From Belnapia moabensis DSM 16746 (GTDB lineage: Bacteria; Pseudomonadota; Alphaproteobacteria; Acetobacterales; Acetobacteraceae): a stretch of DNA of 64,000 bases. Below the pieces are notes generated by a model. That model saw only the letters and a program-made list of their open reading frames with translations. It ran no database searches and was not told the origin of the DNA. The DNA is taken from contig NZ_JQKB01000004.1 in NCBI RefSeq assembly GCF_000745835.1, positions 62,001 to 126,000 on the forward strand, in the 5' to 3' direction. Numbering within the stretch: the stretch's first letter is position 1; each line of letters starts with the position of its first letter. Below are positions 16,457 to 24,615 of this stretch, piece by piece. Position numbers and translations under genes: made by a program.

Positions 16457-17650
16457 TCAACGCCGCCACAGGCTGCGCAGCACGCCGATCACCCGGTCCT
16501 GTTGGGGTATGGTCAGCGCGCTGCCGGAGGGGAGGCAGAGGCCGCGCTCGAAGAGGCCCGCTGCGACGCAACCGCCGGCACGCGGGGCGCCGCGGAAGGC
16601 GGGTTGAAGGTGCATCGGCTTCCAGACCGGGCGGCTCTCGATGCCAGCGGCGGCTAGCGCCTCGCGCGCCGCCTCGCGGCCTGGGGCACCGAAGGCCGGG
16701 TCGAGCAGGATCGCAGTCAGCCAGCGGGTGCCGTGGCTCCAGGCAGGCTCCGGCATGAAGGCGATGCCGGGGAGGTTGCCGAGCGCAGCCCGGTAGCGCG
16801 CGAAGATGGCGCGGCGGGCGGCGACGCGGTCCGCCAATGCGCCAAGCTGAGCCAGGCCGAGCGCAGCGAGAACCGAGGAGAGGCCGTAGGAGTAGCCGGT
16901 GGTCTCATGCTCGTAATGCGGCGCCGGGCGCTTCGCCTGGTTGGCGAGGCCGCGCGCCTCGGCGATCAGCGCCGCATCGGCCGAGGCCAGCGCCCCGCCG
17001 CCGCCAGCGGTGACGATCTTGTTGCCGTTGAAGCTGAAGGCCGCCATCCGCGCGCCCTGGCCGGCCGGTCGGCCGCGGCAGGTAGCGCCGAGGGATTCCG
17101 CGCTGTCGCACAGCACGGGGACGCCCCAGCGGCCGCAGAGGGCGCCGATGGCGTCGAGGTCGCAGCTCTGGCCGAAGAGGTCTACCGGGACGACGGCGCG
17201 GGGCAGCCGGCCGGCGCGGGCGGCCCGTGCCAGCTCTCGCTCCAGCAGGTCGGGGTCGAGGGTCCAGCTTTCGGGAGAGACATCGAGGAAGCGGGGGCGG
17301 GCGCCCATCTGGACCGCGGGCGCGATGGTGGCGATATAGGTGAGGGTCGCGGTCCAGACCTCGTTACCCCGCTCGAGGCCGAGGCAGCGATAGCCGAGAT
17401 GCAGCGCCGCCGTGCCCGAGGCCAGCGCCAGCACATGCGGCAGGCCCGTGGCCTCGGCGAGCGCCGCCTCGAAAGCGGCCGGCGCGGGCCCGGCGGGCGC
17501 TACCCAGCCGGATTGCAGGGTTGCGGCGAGGGCAGGCAGTTCCCTGCCCGTGAGATGCGGGGGCGAGAGCAGGATCGGCGTGGCCGGCTCGGCGCGGGGC
17601 CTGAGGCGGTGAACCGGCGGGAGGAACTGCACCGCCTCGGCGATCGGCAT
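16457..17650 (-). CDS. DegT-family aminotransferase, LegC/PglE-like
   Basis: A 397-residue PLP nucleotide-sugar aminotransferase, first gene of the glycan operon. Key segments are LALASGTAALHLGYRCLG, VVPVDLFGQSCDLD, PVLCDSAESLGATCRGR (pyridine-contacting Asp) and the Schiff-base Lys211 in FSFNGNKIVTAGGGG. The FNGNK-then-glycines form is characteristic of LegC/PglE-type enzymes, which aminate C4 of UDP-4-keto-6-deoxy-GlcNAc. This fits the CapD/PglF-like dehydratase at the end of the same operon. The first 25 residues before ATPILLSPPHLTG are an unusual extension. An AT-rich stretch just upstream is the best promoter candidate for the operon. Confidence 0.9.
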   Translation of the reverse strand: MPIAEAVQFLPPVHRLRPRAEPATPILLSPPHLTGRELPALAATLQSGWVAPAGPAPAAFEAALAEATGLPHVLALASGTAALHLGYRCLGLERGNEVWTATLTYIATIAPAVQMGARPRFLDVSPESWTLDPDLLERELARAARAGRLPRAVVPVDLFGQSCDLDAIGALCGRWGVPVLCDSAESLGATCRGRPAGQGARMAAFSFNGNKIVTAGGGGALASADAALIAEARGLANQAKRPAPHYEHETTGYSYGLSSVLAALGLAQLGALADRVAARRAIFARYRAALGNLPGIAFMPEPAWSHGTRWLTAILLDPAFGAPGREAAREALAAAGIESRPVWKPMHLQPAFRGAPRAGGCVAAGLFERGLCLPSGSALTIPQQDRVIGVLRSLWRR

Positions 17651-17676
17651 GGGCAGGGCTTTCGTTGCGTTAACAA

Positions 17677-17707
17677 ACTATATGCATATCGGAACGATAC
17701 GATGCAA
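17677..17707 (-). promoter_or_regulatory. Candidate promoter of the glycan operon
   Basis: On the minus strand TTGCAT (17707-17702) lies 19 bases before TATAGT (17682-17677), about 27 bases ahead of the operon's first ATG. This is the only clearly AT-rich patch for kilobases (ttaacaaactatatgcat), which supports a promoter. However, the spacer is longer than the ideal 17 and no transcript data exist. Confidence 0.35.
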
Positions 17708-17951
17708 CCCCGGCGATTCGGGCGGCGGGAAGGTCCCGCAGCGGCGTGTCGTTTCGTCACGGAAGCCGGAGAACTCCTGGCGAAGCACGCCCCTGGGGAG
17801 ATCGAGGGCGGCCTCTTGCCGTCCGGCGAGGCTGGCCAGTGATCGACGACTTGCCCCCGTCTTCCGGTCAGGATCGCTGGCTACCCGGTCCTTCCGATGA
17901 TCGTGCCTTTTCCCGTCGTCCGCTTAACCGGACTTCATTGGCAACCGGCGC

Positions 17952-18263
17952 GTGGGCAACCAGCGCGTGCGGGCACAGCGGCTGGAGCTAGTGGCGCGGA
18001 CCACCGCGCCCGACTATGCGCTGGGGACGAATGCCTTGCCGCTCGTGCTTGTGTTCAGCGGCGATGGCGGGGGCGGCCTGCCGGCGCGCTATGCCGGCGG
18101 CGCGATCCTCGCCGAGCACAGCGGCTGGAAACGACCGGGTTTCTCCGGCTGCAAGGTCGTCTGCGCCCCCGTCGAGAACGGGCGGCCAAGCGGCCAGGCG
18201 CAGTATGTCGTCACCGGCTTCCTGACAGGCTGCGGCGCGTCCCGCAGTCATCTGTTGGCGTGA
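17952..18263 (+). CDS. Possible 103-residue orphan protein
   Basis: A GTG-initiated frame whose codons end mostly in G or C, as expected for a real gene in this genome. I recognise no family. The product is Gly-rich with a hydrophobic stretch (NALPLVLVFSGDGGGG) and three cysteines (SGCKVVCAPV and LTGCGAS). There is no ribosome site ahead of the GTG, and a stop lies only nine codons further upstream in frame, so it could also be the tail of a lost gene. Treat as doubtful. Confidence 0.3.
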   Translation: MGNQRVRAQRLELVARTTAPDYALGTNALPLVLVFSGDGGGGLPARYAGGAILAEHSGWKRPGFSGCKVVCAPVENGRPSGQAQYVVTGFLTGCGASRSHLLA

Positions 18264-18360
18264 CGCTCGATCGCAGCGGCGCGCTACTGGTTGCGATGAT
18301 GTGGGCGACACCGTCTGGCGGGTGACGGCGTGGATAGGGAGTTGCCGCCCCCGCCGAGAG

Positions 18361-18849
18361 TCAGGCGTTGCCGACCACCGGCCCCTCCGCCCGGCGGGAC
18401 TGCCAGAGGGCGACGAAGTCGATCGGCGCCAGCATCACCGGCGGGAAGCCGCCTTCGCGCGTCACATCGGCCAGAATATTCCGCGCGAAGGGGAAAAGCA
18501 GGCGCGGGCATTCGACCAGCAGCACCGGCTCCAGCTGCTCGGGCGGCACGTTCACGGTGAAGATGCCGCAATAGACCAGCTCGGCGATGAAGCAGGCCTT
18601 TCCCTCGGCCTGGGCATCGGCGCGGATCTGCAGCGACACCTCGTAGACATTGCTGCCTTCCTGGACGGGCCTGGCCTGAACGTCGAGCTGGAGGTCGACA
18701 CGCGGCTGCTCGCGGAGGGTGGCGAAGATCTCCGGCGCGCCCGGCACCTCGAAGGAGAGGTCCTTGGTGTACTGGATGTTCAGCACCAACGGGCCCTGCG
18801 GGGCCAGGTTGGGGTCGCCGTTCGGCAGGCCTTGGGGCTGATCGGACAT
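18361..18849 (-). CDS. secB: Protein-export chaperone SecB
   Basis: A 162-residue SecB, the tetrameric cytosolic chaperone that keeps precursor proteins unfolded and hands them to SecA. Conserved segments are LNIQYTKDLSFEVPGAPEIF near the start, VYEVSLQIRADAQ, CFIAELVYCGIFTV and the C-terminal ECPRLLFPFARNILADVTREGGFPPVMLAPIDF (shown here as one continuous region, residues about 115-147). The C-terminal tail is short and lacks the zinc-dependent SecA-binding signature seen in enterobacteria, as is usual in alphaproteobacteria. The gene lies near the divergent timA gene, a common neighbourhood in this class. Confidence 0.95.
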   Translation of the reverse strand: MSDQPQGLPNGDPNLAPQGPLVLNIQYTKDLSFEVPGAPEIFATLREQPRVDLQLDVQARPVQEGSNVYEVSLQIRADAQAEGKACFIAELVYCGIFTVNVPPEQLEPVLLVECPRLLFPFARNILADVTREGGFPPVMLAPIDFVALWQSRRAEGPVVGNA

Positions 18850-18900
18850 GGGGCGCCTTTCACGAAGAGGGGGCGGGGTAGCATGCCGCCAGCCGGGCTG

Positions 18901-19479
18901 TCAGGGCTTGACCGCGCTCGGATGCGGCTGGCGCCATTGGATCGCCCCAGGCGGCGGGGCGGTCGGGTCGCAGCGGCGCCATTCGCCGTTCATCACCCGC
19001 TCGCCGGTCATCGCCAGGATGAAGCCCCAATGCGAGACCACCAGCGTCTCCCGCCAGTCCGGCAGCGCCGACATTTCGGCGCGGAACAGCGCGGCGCGGG
19101 CCTCGATGCCCTGGTCGGGCTCCTCCACCGCGGGCCACCAGACATCGTCGATATGGGCGAAGTCGAGGCCAGGGAAGGCGATGGCCAGCTCGGTGCAGGG
19201 CGAGCCGATGTCGCAGGAGAAGGCGTAGCGTTCCCGCACCACCGGGTTCACCAGGATCGGCAGGCCGCGCTGCCGGGCGATGGGCGCGGCGGTCTGCAAG
19301 GCGCGGGTATAGGGCGAGGCGATGATGCGCGTGATGCGCTCGCCGGCCAGCGCCAGCACCGCCGCTTCCGCCTGTTGCTGTCCGAGCTCGGTCAGCTTCG
19401 GGTCGGGGATGCCGGGGTCGCGCTTGGTCGCGGTGAAGTGGAGGTTGAACTCACTCTGCCCATGGCGCAGCAGGATCAC
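18901..19479 (-). CDS. Histidine phosphatase (phosphoglycerate mutase-like) family protein
   Basis: A 192-residue branch-1 histidine phosphatase. The catalytic RHG motif is at the very start (VILLRHGQSEFNLHF), with the second Arg in SPYTRALQTAAPI and the distal catalytic His in ETLVVSHWGFIL. I place the start at the GTG (19479), because GGAGG sits 9 bases upstream and the RHG motif normally lies within about ten residues of the N-terminus. The ATG at 19554 would add an Arg-rich extension of 25 residues with no family support. It is a cytosolic phosphatase or mutase of unknown substrate, and it lies upstream of secB on the same strand. Confidence 0.87.
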   Translation of the reverse strand: MILLRHGQSEFNLHFTATKRDPGIPDPKLTELGQQQAEAAVLALAGERITRIIASPYTRALQTAAPIARQRGLPILVNPVVRERYAFSCDIGSPCTELAIAFPGLDFAHIDDVWWPAVEEPDQGIEARAALFRAEMSALPDWRETLVVSHWGFILAMTGERVMNGEWRRCDPTAPPPGAIQWRQPHPSAVKP

Positions 19480-19627
19480 TGACGGCTTCCTCCGGCGTTT
19501 CCGCCTCGGCGTAGCTGGGGCGCGGCGGCGCGGCAAGCCGCCTTCATGGTTCATTGTTTATGGCCTCGTCATCCTCCCGGCCGTTGCGGGAGAGGGGCCT
19601 CTCGCCTAGATAGGTGAAAAGGAGTTC

Positions 19628-20311
19628 ATGATGACGGGCGGATTTCCGGTCGATCTGATCCTGTTTGCGATGATCGCGGCCTTTCTCGTGCTGCGGCTGC
19701 GGAGCGTGCTCGGCAAGCGCACCGGCTTCGAACGCCCGGTGCAGCCGGAGGCGCGCGCGTCCGGCTACGACCCGCGCGGCGGCACGATCGAGGGCGTGGC
19801 GGAGGAAGTGCCGGCTTCGGCCGCGGCGGCGCGCAGCCGGCGGGTGATCCCCGACCCGCGCACGCCGCCCGGCCAGGCACTGGCGCGCATCGCCGAGCAG
19901 GACCGCGGATTCGAGCCGAACCGCTTCCTCGACGGGGCGGAAACGGCGTTCCGCATGATCGTCACCGCCTTCGCTGCAGGCGATCGGCAGACGCTGCGCT
20001 CGCTGCTCTCGGACGATACCTATGCCGGCTTCGAGCAGGCCATCACGGCGCGGGAGAATGCTGGCGAGGCGCAGCGGACCGAGTTGCGAGCGGTGCATGA
20101 GGTGGCGATCGAGGCGGCCGACCTGCGTGGCAACGTGGCGGATGTCACCCTCCGCTTCGTCACCGACCAGATCAACCTGACCACCGGCCGCAACGGCGAA
20201 GTGGTGACGGGCAGCGATGCGGTGACGGAGCTCACCGATATCTGGACCTTCCAGCGCGACCTGAGCCAGGCCGATCCGACCTGGAAGCTGGTCGCCACGC
20301 GCTCGGCCTGA
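19628..20311 (+). CDS. Tim44/TimA family membrane-anchored adaptor
   Basis: A 227-residue alphaproteobacterial relative of mitochondrial Tim44. One N-terminal helix (VDLILFAMIAAFLVLRLRSVLG) anchors it in the membrane. A variable linker leads to the Tim44-like domain, starting around GFEPNRFLDGAETAFRMIV and including the membrane-facing ALRSLLSDDTY-type region and DIWTFQRDLSQADPTWKLVA at the end. Two adjacent ATGs follow an AAAAGGAG ribosome site; the first is used. It is transcribed with mltA, whose frame overlaps the TGA. The bacterial role is thought to involve the inner-membrane protein complexes rather than import, but this is not settled. Confidence 0.9.
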   Translation: MMTGGFPVDLILFAMIAAFLVLRLRSVLGKRTGFERPVQPEARASGYDPRGGTIEGVAEEVPASAAAARSRRVIPDPRTPPGQALARIAEQDRGFEPNRFLDGAETAFRMIVTAFAAGDRQTLRSLLSDDTYAGFEQAITARENAGEAQRTELRAVHEVAIEAADLRGNVADVTLRFVTDQINLTTGRNGEVVTGSDAVTELTDIWTFQRDLSQADPTWKLVATRSA

Positions 20312-21285
20312 GGCGAGCGCTTCTGCTGCTCGGCCTCGCCCTGCTGCTGGGCGGGGCGGGCTGGCCTCCGGAATGGCCGGGCGAGGCGCCCGAGGAGGCG
20401 CTTGCGCCCTTCCGTCGCTCTTGTGAGGCGCTGCGCGCCAGTCCGACAGAATTCGCTGCTCCCTGGGCGGAAGCCTGCGCCGCGGCGGAAGCGGTGGCGC
20501 CAGGCGAGGCCGCCGCCTTCTTCGAACGATGGTTCGCCCCGCATTCGCTGGGGGAGGGGCTCGTCACCGGCTATTACGAGCCGGAACTGCGCGGGGCCGA
20601 GCTGCCGGGCGGCGGCTATGCCATACCGCTCTTCGCCCTGCCGCCCGAGGGACCGCTGCGGCTGCTGGACCGAGGCGCCATCGAGGCGGGTGGGCTCGAT
20701 GGGCAAGGGCTGGAACTCGTCTGGGTGGATGACCCGGTGGATGCCTTCTTCCTGCAAATCCAGGGTTCCGGGCGGATCGGCCTGCCGGACGGGCGGGTGT
20801 TGCGGCTCGGCTATGCCGGGCGGAATGCGCATCCTTACCGGCCGATCGGCCGCAGCCTGATCGAGCGCGGCGCCATCGCCCGCGAGGCGATGTCGATGCA
20901 GGCCATCCGCGCCTGGCTCGGCACCGCTTCGCCCGGGGAAGCGGCGGCGCTACTGCGGGAGAACCCAGCCTATGTCTTCTTCCGCCCCATCGAGGGGCTC
21001 GACCCGGAGACGGGGCCAATCGGCACGCTTGGGGTGCCACTGACGCCGGGCCGCTCACTCGCCGTCGATGCCGGAATCGTGCCGCTTGGCGCGCCCATCT
21101 TCCTGGAGACGCGGGACCCGCTGGATGGGCGCCCGATCCGCCGCATCGTCCTGGCGCAGGATACCGGAGGCGCGATCCGCGGCATGGCGCGGGGCGATCT
21201 GTTCTGGGGCTGGGGGGCGGAGGCCGCCGCGCGGGCCGGGCCGATGCGGGACCCGGCTCGGCTGTTTCTGCTACTGCCACGCTGA
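20308..21285 (+). CDS. mltA: Membrane-bound lytic murein transglycosylase A
   Basis: MltA cleaves peptidoglycan glycan strands to 1,6-anhydro products. Both family domains are visible: the MltA barrel (VTGYYEPELRG, VDAFFLQIQGSGRI, YRPIGRSLIERG) and the C-terminal 3D domain with catalytic Asp residues (VDAGIVPLGAPIFL, LAQDTGGAIRG, DLFWGWG). The earliest GTG (20494) would delete the family's N-terminal segment (APFRRSCEALRAS) and all export information. The same frame upstream encodes a signal-like LRRALLLLGLALLLGG, and contains no ATG, GTG or TTG there. The only plausible start is a CTG overlapping the timA stop (CTGA at 20308), giving 325 residues. Function is sure, start uncertain. Confidence 0.85.
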   Translation: MRRALLLLGLALLLGGAGWPPEWPGEAPEEALAPFRRSCEALRASPTEFAAPWAEACAAAEAVAPGEAAAFFERWFAPHSLGEGLVTGYYEPELRGAELPGGGYAIPLFALPPEGPLRLLDRGAIEAGGLDGQGLELVWVDDPVDAFFLQIQGSGRIGLPDGRVLRLGYAGRNAHPYRPIGRSLIERGAIAREAMSMQAIRAWLGTASPGEAAALLRENPAYVFFRPIEGLDPETGPIGTLGVPLTPGRSLAVDAGIVPLGAPIFLETRDPLDGRPIRRIVLAQDTGGAIRGMARGDLFWGWGAEAAARAGPMRDPARLFLLLPR

Positions 21286-21350
21286 CGGAGCAGTACAGTT
21301 CCGGCAACGGCGTCCTTTCGCCGAGAGCAGCAGACGCCTAGATTGCAGGC

Positions 21351-22118
21351 ATGCTCCAGACCCGCCCCCGCGTCGCGCTTTTCGTCACCTGCCTGGTCGA
21401 CCTCTACCGACCGAATGTCGGCTTCTCCGCCATTGCCTTGCTGGAGGAGGCTGGTTGCCAGGTGGAGGTGCCGCGGGCGCAGACCTGCTGTGGCCAGCCG
21501 GCCTATAACAGCGGCGACCGGCAGACGGCGAAGGACCTGGCACGGGCCGTCATCGACGAGTTCCTGCATTACGACCACGTCGTCGTGCCGAGCGGGAGCT
21601 GCGGCGGGATGATCTCGCACCACTACCCGGCCCTCTTCGATGACGATCCGGAGTATCGCGGCAAGGCGGAGGCGCTCGGCGCGAAGACGCACGAGCTGGT
21701 CTCCTTTCTGACCGATATGCGGGGCATGGAAGGCGTCGCCGCGCGCTTCGAGGGCGTCGTCACTTATCACGACAGCTGCTCGGGGCTCCGGGAACTCGGG
21801 GTGAAGGCGCAGCCGCGGAAACTCCTCGGCTCCATGCCGGGCGTCGTCGTCAAGGAGATGGCCGATGCCGAGATCTGCTGCGGCTTCGGCGGCACCTTCT
21901 GCGTGAAGTACCCCGAGATTTCGACCCGGATGGTGACCGACAAGGCGAAATCAATTGCGGCGACGGGGGCAGACACCCTCCTCGCCGGCGACCTCGGCTG
22001 CCTGCTCAACATGGCGGGTCGGCTGAAGCGGGAGGGCGTGCCGGTGAAGGTGCGCCATGTGGCGGAAGTCCTGGCCGGGCGGACCAAGGAAGCGCCGGCG
22101 ATCGGTGAGGTGTCATGA
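21351..22118 (+). CDS. (Fe-S)-binding CCG-domain protein, LutA/YkgE family
   Basis: A 255-residue protein with two CCG domains, resembling LutA/YkgE of the L-lactate oxidation complex. The cysteine motifs are intact: CLVDL early, then QTCCGQPAYNSGD and PSGSCGGMISHHYP in the first half, and HDSCSGLRELG, EICCGFGGTFCVKYP and GDLGCLLNM in the second. Such motifs bind Fe-S clusters or heterodisulfide-type centres. LutB and LutC, the usual partners, are absent. Instead the gene overlaps the start of a 2-oxoglutarate dioxygenase gene by 4 bases (ATGA). Electron transfer in 2-hydroxyacid oxidation is the family's role; here the partner is unknown. Confidence 0.87.
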   Translation: MLQTRPRVALFVTCLVDLYRPNVGFSAIALLEEAGCQVEVPRAQTCCGQPAYNSGDRQTAKDLARAVIDEFLHYDHVVVPSGSCGGMISHHYPALFDDDPEYRGKAEALGAKTHELVSFLTDMRGMEGVAARFEGVVTYHDSCSGLRELGVKAQPRKLLGSMPGVVVKEMADAEICCGFGGTFCVKYPEISTRMVTDKAKSIAATGADTLLAGDLGCLLNMAGRLKREGVPVKVRHVAEVLAGRTKEAPAIGEVS

Positions 22119-22846
22119 GCGCGGCGCTGAGGATCGAGGTAGCGGACCCATTGCAGGCGGAGGTGGCGGCGCATGGCTTCGCGCGGCTGCCAGGGGCGGC
22201 GCTGGGGGCGCGGCTCGGCCTGTCGCCCGAGGCGCTGGCGGAGTTCGCCGCCAGCTGGGAGCGGCTGGAGACGGACCGCTTCATGGCCGATGGCGGCCGA
22301 TACCGGCGCCGGCGGCACGCCAATTTCACCGCCCGTACCGGCGTGGCCGGGCATGTGCGGGGGCCGCACCGCCCGCATTTCCAGGCGGTCGTCCATAACA
22401 GCCTGAATGGCGGGGTGGAGCGATGGTTCGCTCCGGTCGAGGATGCGGTGGGCGAGGGGCCGGTGCTGCATGCGCTGCTCGATCTCGGCCGTTCAGTCGC
22501 CGATGCGGGGACGCCGGGCGCCGACTGGTTCGTCGAGATGCACCAGTTCCGCATCGAGGCGGCGGCCGGAGCGCCGGGCTTCCCAACGCCCGAGGGCGTG
22601 CATCATGACGGCGTCGATTACGTGCTGATCGGCATGATGGCGCGGACCAACCTCCAGGGTGGCGAGACGCTCATCACCGACGATGCCGGGGCGGAGCTGG
22701 CGCGCTTCACCCTGCTCGACCGGCTGGACACCGCCTTCATCGACGACCGGCGGGTGATGCATGGCGTGACGCCGGTGCAGCCGGTGGACCCGGCGCTCCC
22801 ATCCTGCCGGGATGTGCTGGTCATCACCTGGAAGCGGGCCGGCTGA
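22115..22846 (+). CDS. 2OG-Fe(II) dioxygenase, isoleucine-hydroxylase (PF10014-type) family
   Basis: A 243-residue dioxygenase of the family that includes L-isoleucine 4-hydroxylase (IDO). The iron facial triad is visible as His163-x-Asp165 in PEGVHHDGVDYVLIG and distal His216 in RRVMHGVTPV. The 2- and 51-residue spacings are those expected for the family. Other conserved segments are RRRRHANFT near residue 68 and LQGGETLI. Relatives hydroxylate free aliphatic amino acids, using 2-oxoglutarate and O2. Translational overlap with the LutA-like gene suggests a shared pathway. Substrate is not assignable from sequence. Confidence 0.85.
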   Translation: MSAALRIEVADPLQAEVAAHGFARLPGAALGARLGLSPEALAEFAASWERLETDRFMADGGRYRRRRHANFTARTGVAGHVRGPHRPHFQAVVHNSLNGGVERWFAPVEDAVGEGPVLHALLDLGRSVADAGTPGADWFVEMHQFRIEAAAGAPGFPTPEGVHHDGVDYVLIGMMARTNLQGGETLITDDAGAELARFTLLDRLDTAFIDDRRVMHGVTPVQPVDPALPSCRDVLVITWKRAG

Positions 22847-22850
22847 TCGC

Positions 22851-23060
22851 TTACCGGTTGGCCGCCTTGTGCGTGCCGACATTCTCGTGCCACTCGATCG
22901 GCAGCCCGTCCCAGCTGGCGAGCTGCTTGCCAGGCCATTTGCGGCGCACATAGACGCGGAAGCCATCCGCCGTGGCCTCGACATAGCCTGACTTGCCATC
23001 ATTGAGCTTCAGGTGCTGGGCCAGCTCCTCCGCGCGTTCCTGCATGTAGCTGTCGGCCAT
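22851..23060 (-). CDS. Small conserved-looking cytosolic protein, 69 residues
   Basis: I do not recognise a named family. The protein is compact and charged. It has a basic/acidic N-terminal helix (SYMQERAEELAQHLKLN), then beta-like segments GKSGYVEATADGFRVYVRRKW and a C-terminal LPIEWHENVGTHKA. No signal peptide, Cys or membrane segment is present. It is preceded by an AGGAGG-type ribosome site on its strand (tgaggaggatcaggct) and its codon use is typical, so I consider it real. It is convergent with the dioxygenase, with the stop codons 4 bases apart. Confidence 0.7.
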   Translation of the reverse strand: MADSYMQERAEELAQHLKLNDGKSGYVEATADGFRVYVRRKWPGKQLASWDGLPIEWHENVGTHKAANR

Positions 23061-23183
23061 AGCCTGATCCTCCTCGTCGGCGCCACCTTGCCCGATCTGG
23101 CGGCGGAGGGGGCTACAAAGCCAGGTGTCCGATACCCCGAGGGCGGGCCATGATGACGGCCTTCATCCAAGGGGACCGCCTCG

Positions 23184-24599
23184 ATGCAGCACCTTCCCTC
23201 CGAACTCTGGCGCTGGGACGCCGTGGACCTGGCCCGCGCAATCCGGCTACGGGCAGTCTCGGCGCGGGAGGCGGTAGGGGCGGTGCTCGACCGCTGCGCG
23301 GCGGTGAACCCCGCCATCAATGCCGTCGTCCTCGTGCTGGAGGAGGAGGCGCTGGCGGCCGCCGAGGCCGCCGATGCCGCCATCGCCCGCGGCGAGGCGG
23401 TGGGGCCGCTGCATGGCGTGCCGGTGACGACCAAGATCAATGTCGACCAGAAGGGGCTGCCGACCAGCAATGGCTGCGTACCCTGGCGGGACCTGATCGC
23501 GCCGGAGGACAGCGCCGTCGTCGCCAATCTCCGTGCGGCGGGGGCGATCATCGTCGGGCGAACCAATACGCCGGCGCTGTCCATGCGCTGGTTCACCGAG
23601 AATGCGCTGCACGGGCGGACGCTCAACCCTTGGAGCGCCGGGCATACGCCGGGCGGCTCCTCCGGCGGGGCCTCGGCCGCCTGCGCGGCGGGGATCGGGC
23701 CCATTGCCCATGGCAACGACCTCGGCGGCAGCGTGCGCTACCCGGCCTACGCCTGCGGGATCGCCGGTATCCGGCCGAGCTTCGGGCGCATCCCCGCCTT
23801 CAACCCGACCATGGCGGCGGAGCGTCCGCTTTCCGGTCAGCTGATGTCGACCCAGGGACCTTTGGCGCGACGCATCGCCGATTTGCGGGTGGCGCTCGCC
23901 GTGATGGCACGGGGGGATGCACGGGACCCGTGGTGGATGCCCGCGCCACTGGACGGGCCGCCGGTGCCGCGGCCGGTCCGCGTCGCGCTCTCGGTCGATG
24001 CGGCGGGGACGGGGGTGCATCCGGAAGTCGCCGCCGCGGTACGCCGGGCAGGCGAGATCCTGGCTGCTGCCGGCTATGCGGTGGAGGAGCGCGATCCGCC
24101 CGATTTCGCCGGCGCGGCGCGGGACTGGGATGCCTTCGCCCATGGCGAGGCACGGATGTTCATGGGCGAAACCTTCGAGCGCAATGCTGACCAGGGCGCG
24201 CAGGACACCTACCGCTACATGCTGGAGCATTGCCTGCCGACCGACCTCGACGGCTATATGCGCCTCGCCGCGCGGCGGACGACGCGGCAGCGGGACTGGG
24301 CGCGCTTCATGGCGGAGGTGCCGCTGGTGCTCTGCCCGGTCTCCGGCGAGCCGCCCTTCCCGCAGGGGCTGGATGTGGCGGGGCAGCAGGGCTTCGATTC
24401 GGTCTACCGAGCGCAGCAGCCGCTACTGGCGACGCCGCTGCTCGGCCTGCCGAGCGTCTCCGTCCCGACCGGGCTGACGGCGGATGGGCTGCCGATGGGC
24501 GTGCAGATCATCGCGCCGCGCTGGCGTGAAGACTTGGCGCTGGATGCGGCGGAGGTGGTGGAAGCCGCCTGCCCGATGCCAATGCCAGTGATAAACTAA
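23184..24599 (+). CDS. Amidase (amidase signature family)
   Basis: A 471-residue amidase-signature hydrolase that cleaves amide bonds to acid and ammonia or amine. The catalytic Ser-cisSer-Lys triad is visible: Lys84 in PVTTKINVD, the cis-Ser in GGSSGGASAA (about residue 159) and the nucleophile Ser183 in GNDLGGSVRYPA. The start at 23184 follows a GGGGACC stretch. Length and order match the family, including the C-terminal GLPMGVQIIAPRW. It is followed by a double hairpin and the convergent TRAP transporter operon. Substrate class cannot be decided. Its neighbourhood gives no GatB/GatC, so it is not the tRNA amidotransferase subunit. Confidence 0.9.
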   Translation: MQHLPSELWRWDAVDLARAIRLRAVSAREAVGAVLDRCAAVNPAINAVVLVLEEEALAAAEAADAAIARGEAVGPLHGVPVTTKINVDQKGLPTSNGCVPWRDLIAPEDSAVVANLRAAGAIIVGRTNTPALSMRWFTENALHGRTLNPWSAGHTPGGSSGGASAACAAGIGPIAHGNDLGGSVRYPAYACGIAGIRPSFGRIPAFNPTMAAERPLSGQLMSTQGPLARRIADLRVALAVMARGDARDPWWMPAPLDGPPVPRPVRVALSVDAAGTGVHPEVAAAVRRAGEILAAAGYAVEERDPPDFAGAARDWDAFAHGEARMFMGETFERNADQGAQDTYRYMLEHCLPTDLDGYMRLAARRTTRQRDWARFMAEVPLVLCPVSGEPPFPQGLDVAGQQGFDSVYRAQQPLLATPLLGLPSVSVPTGLTADGLPMGVQIIAPRWREDLALDAAEVVEAACPMPMPVIN

Positions 24600-24615
24600 A
24601 TATTGGCGGGGCCCA

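Larger units (their letters stand above)
17651..18360. other. 710-base gene-poor interval
   Basis: This interval separates the glycan operon from secB and lacks any recognisable gene. It holds the AT-rich putative promoter next to the aminotransferase, and one weakly supported plus-strand reading frame (17952-18263). The rest is GC-rich sequence in which I see no tRNA, repeat, IS end or convincing terminator. Its composition, with frames repeatedly broken by stops, suggests either an old degraded gene or a genuine spacer. Confidence 0.5.
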
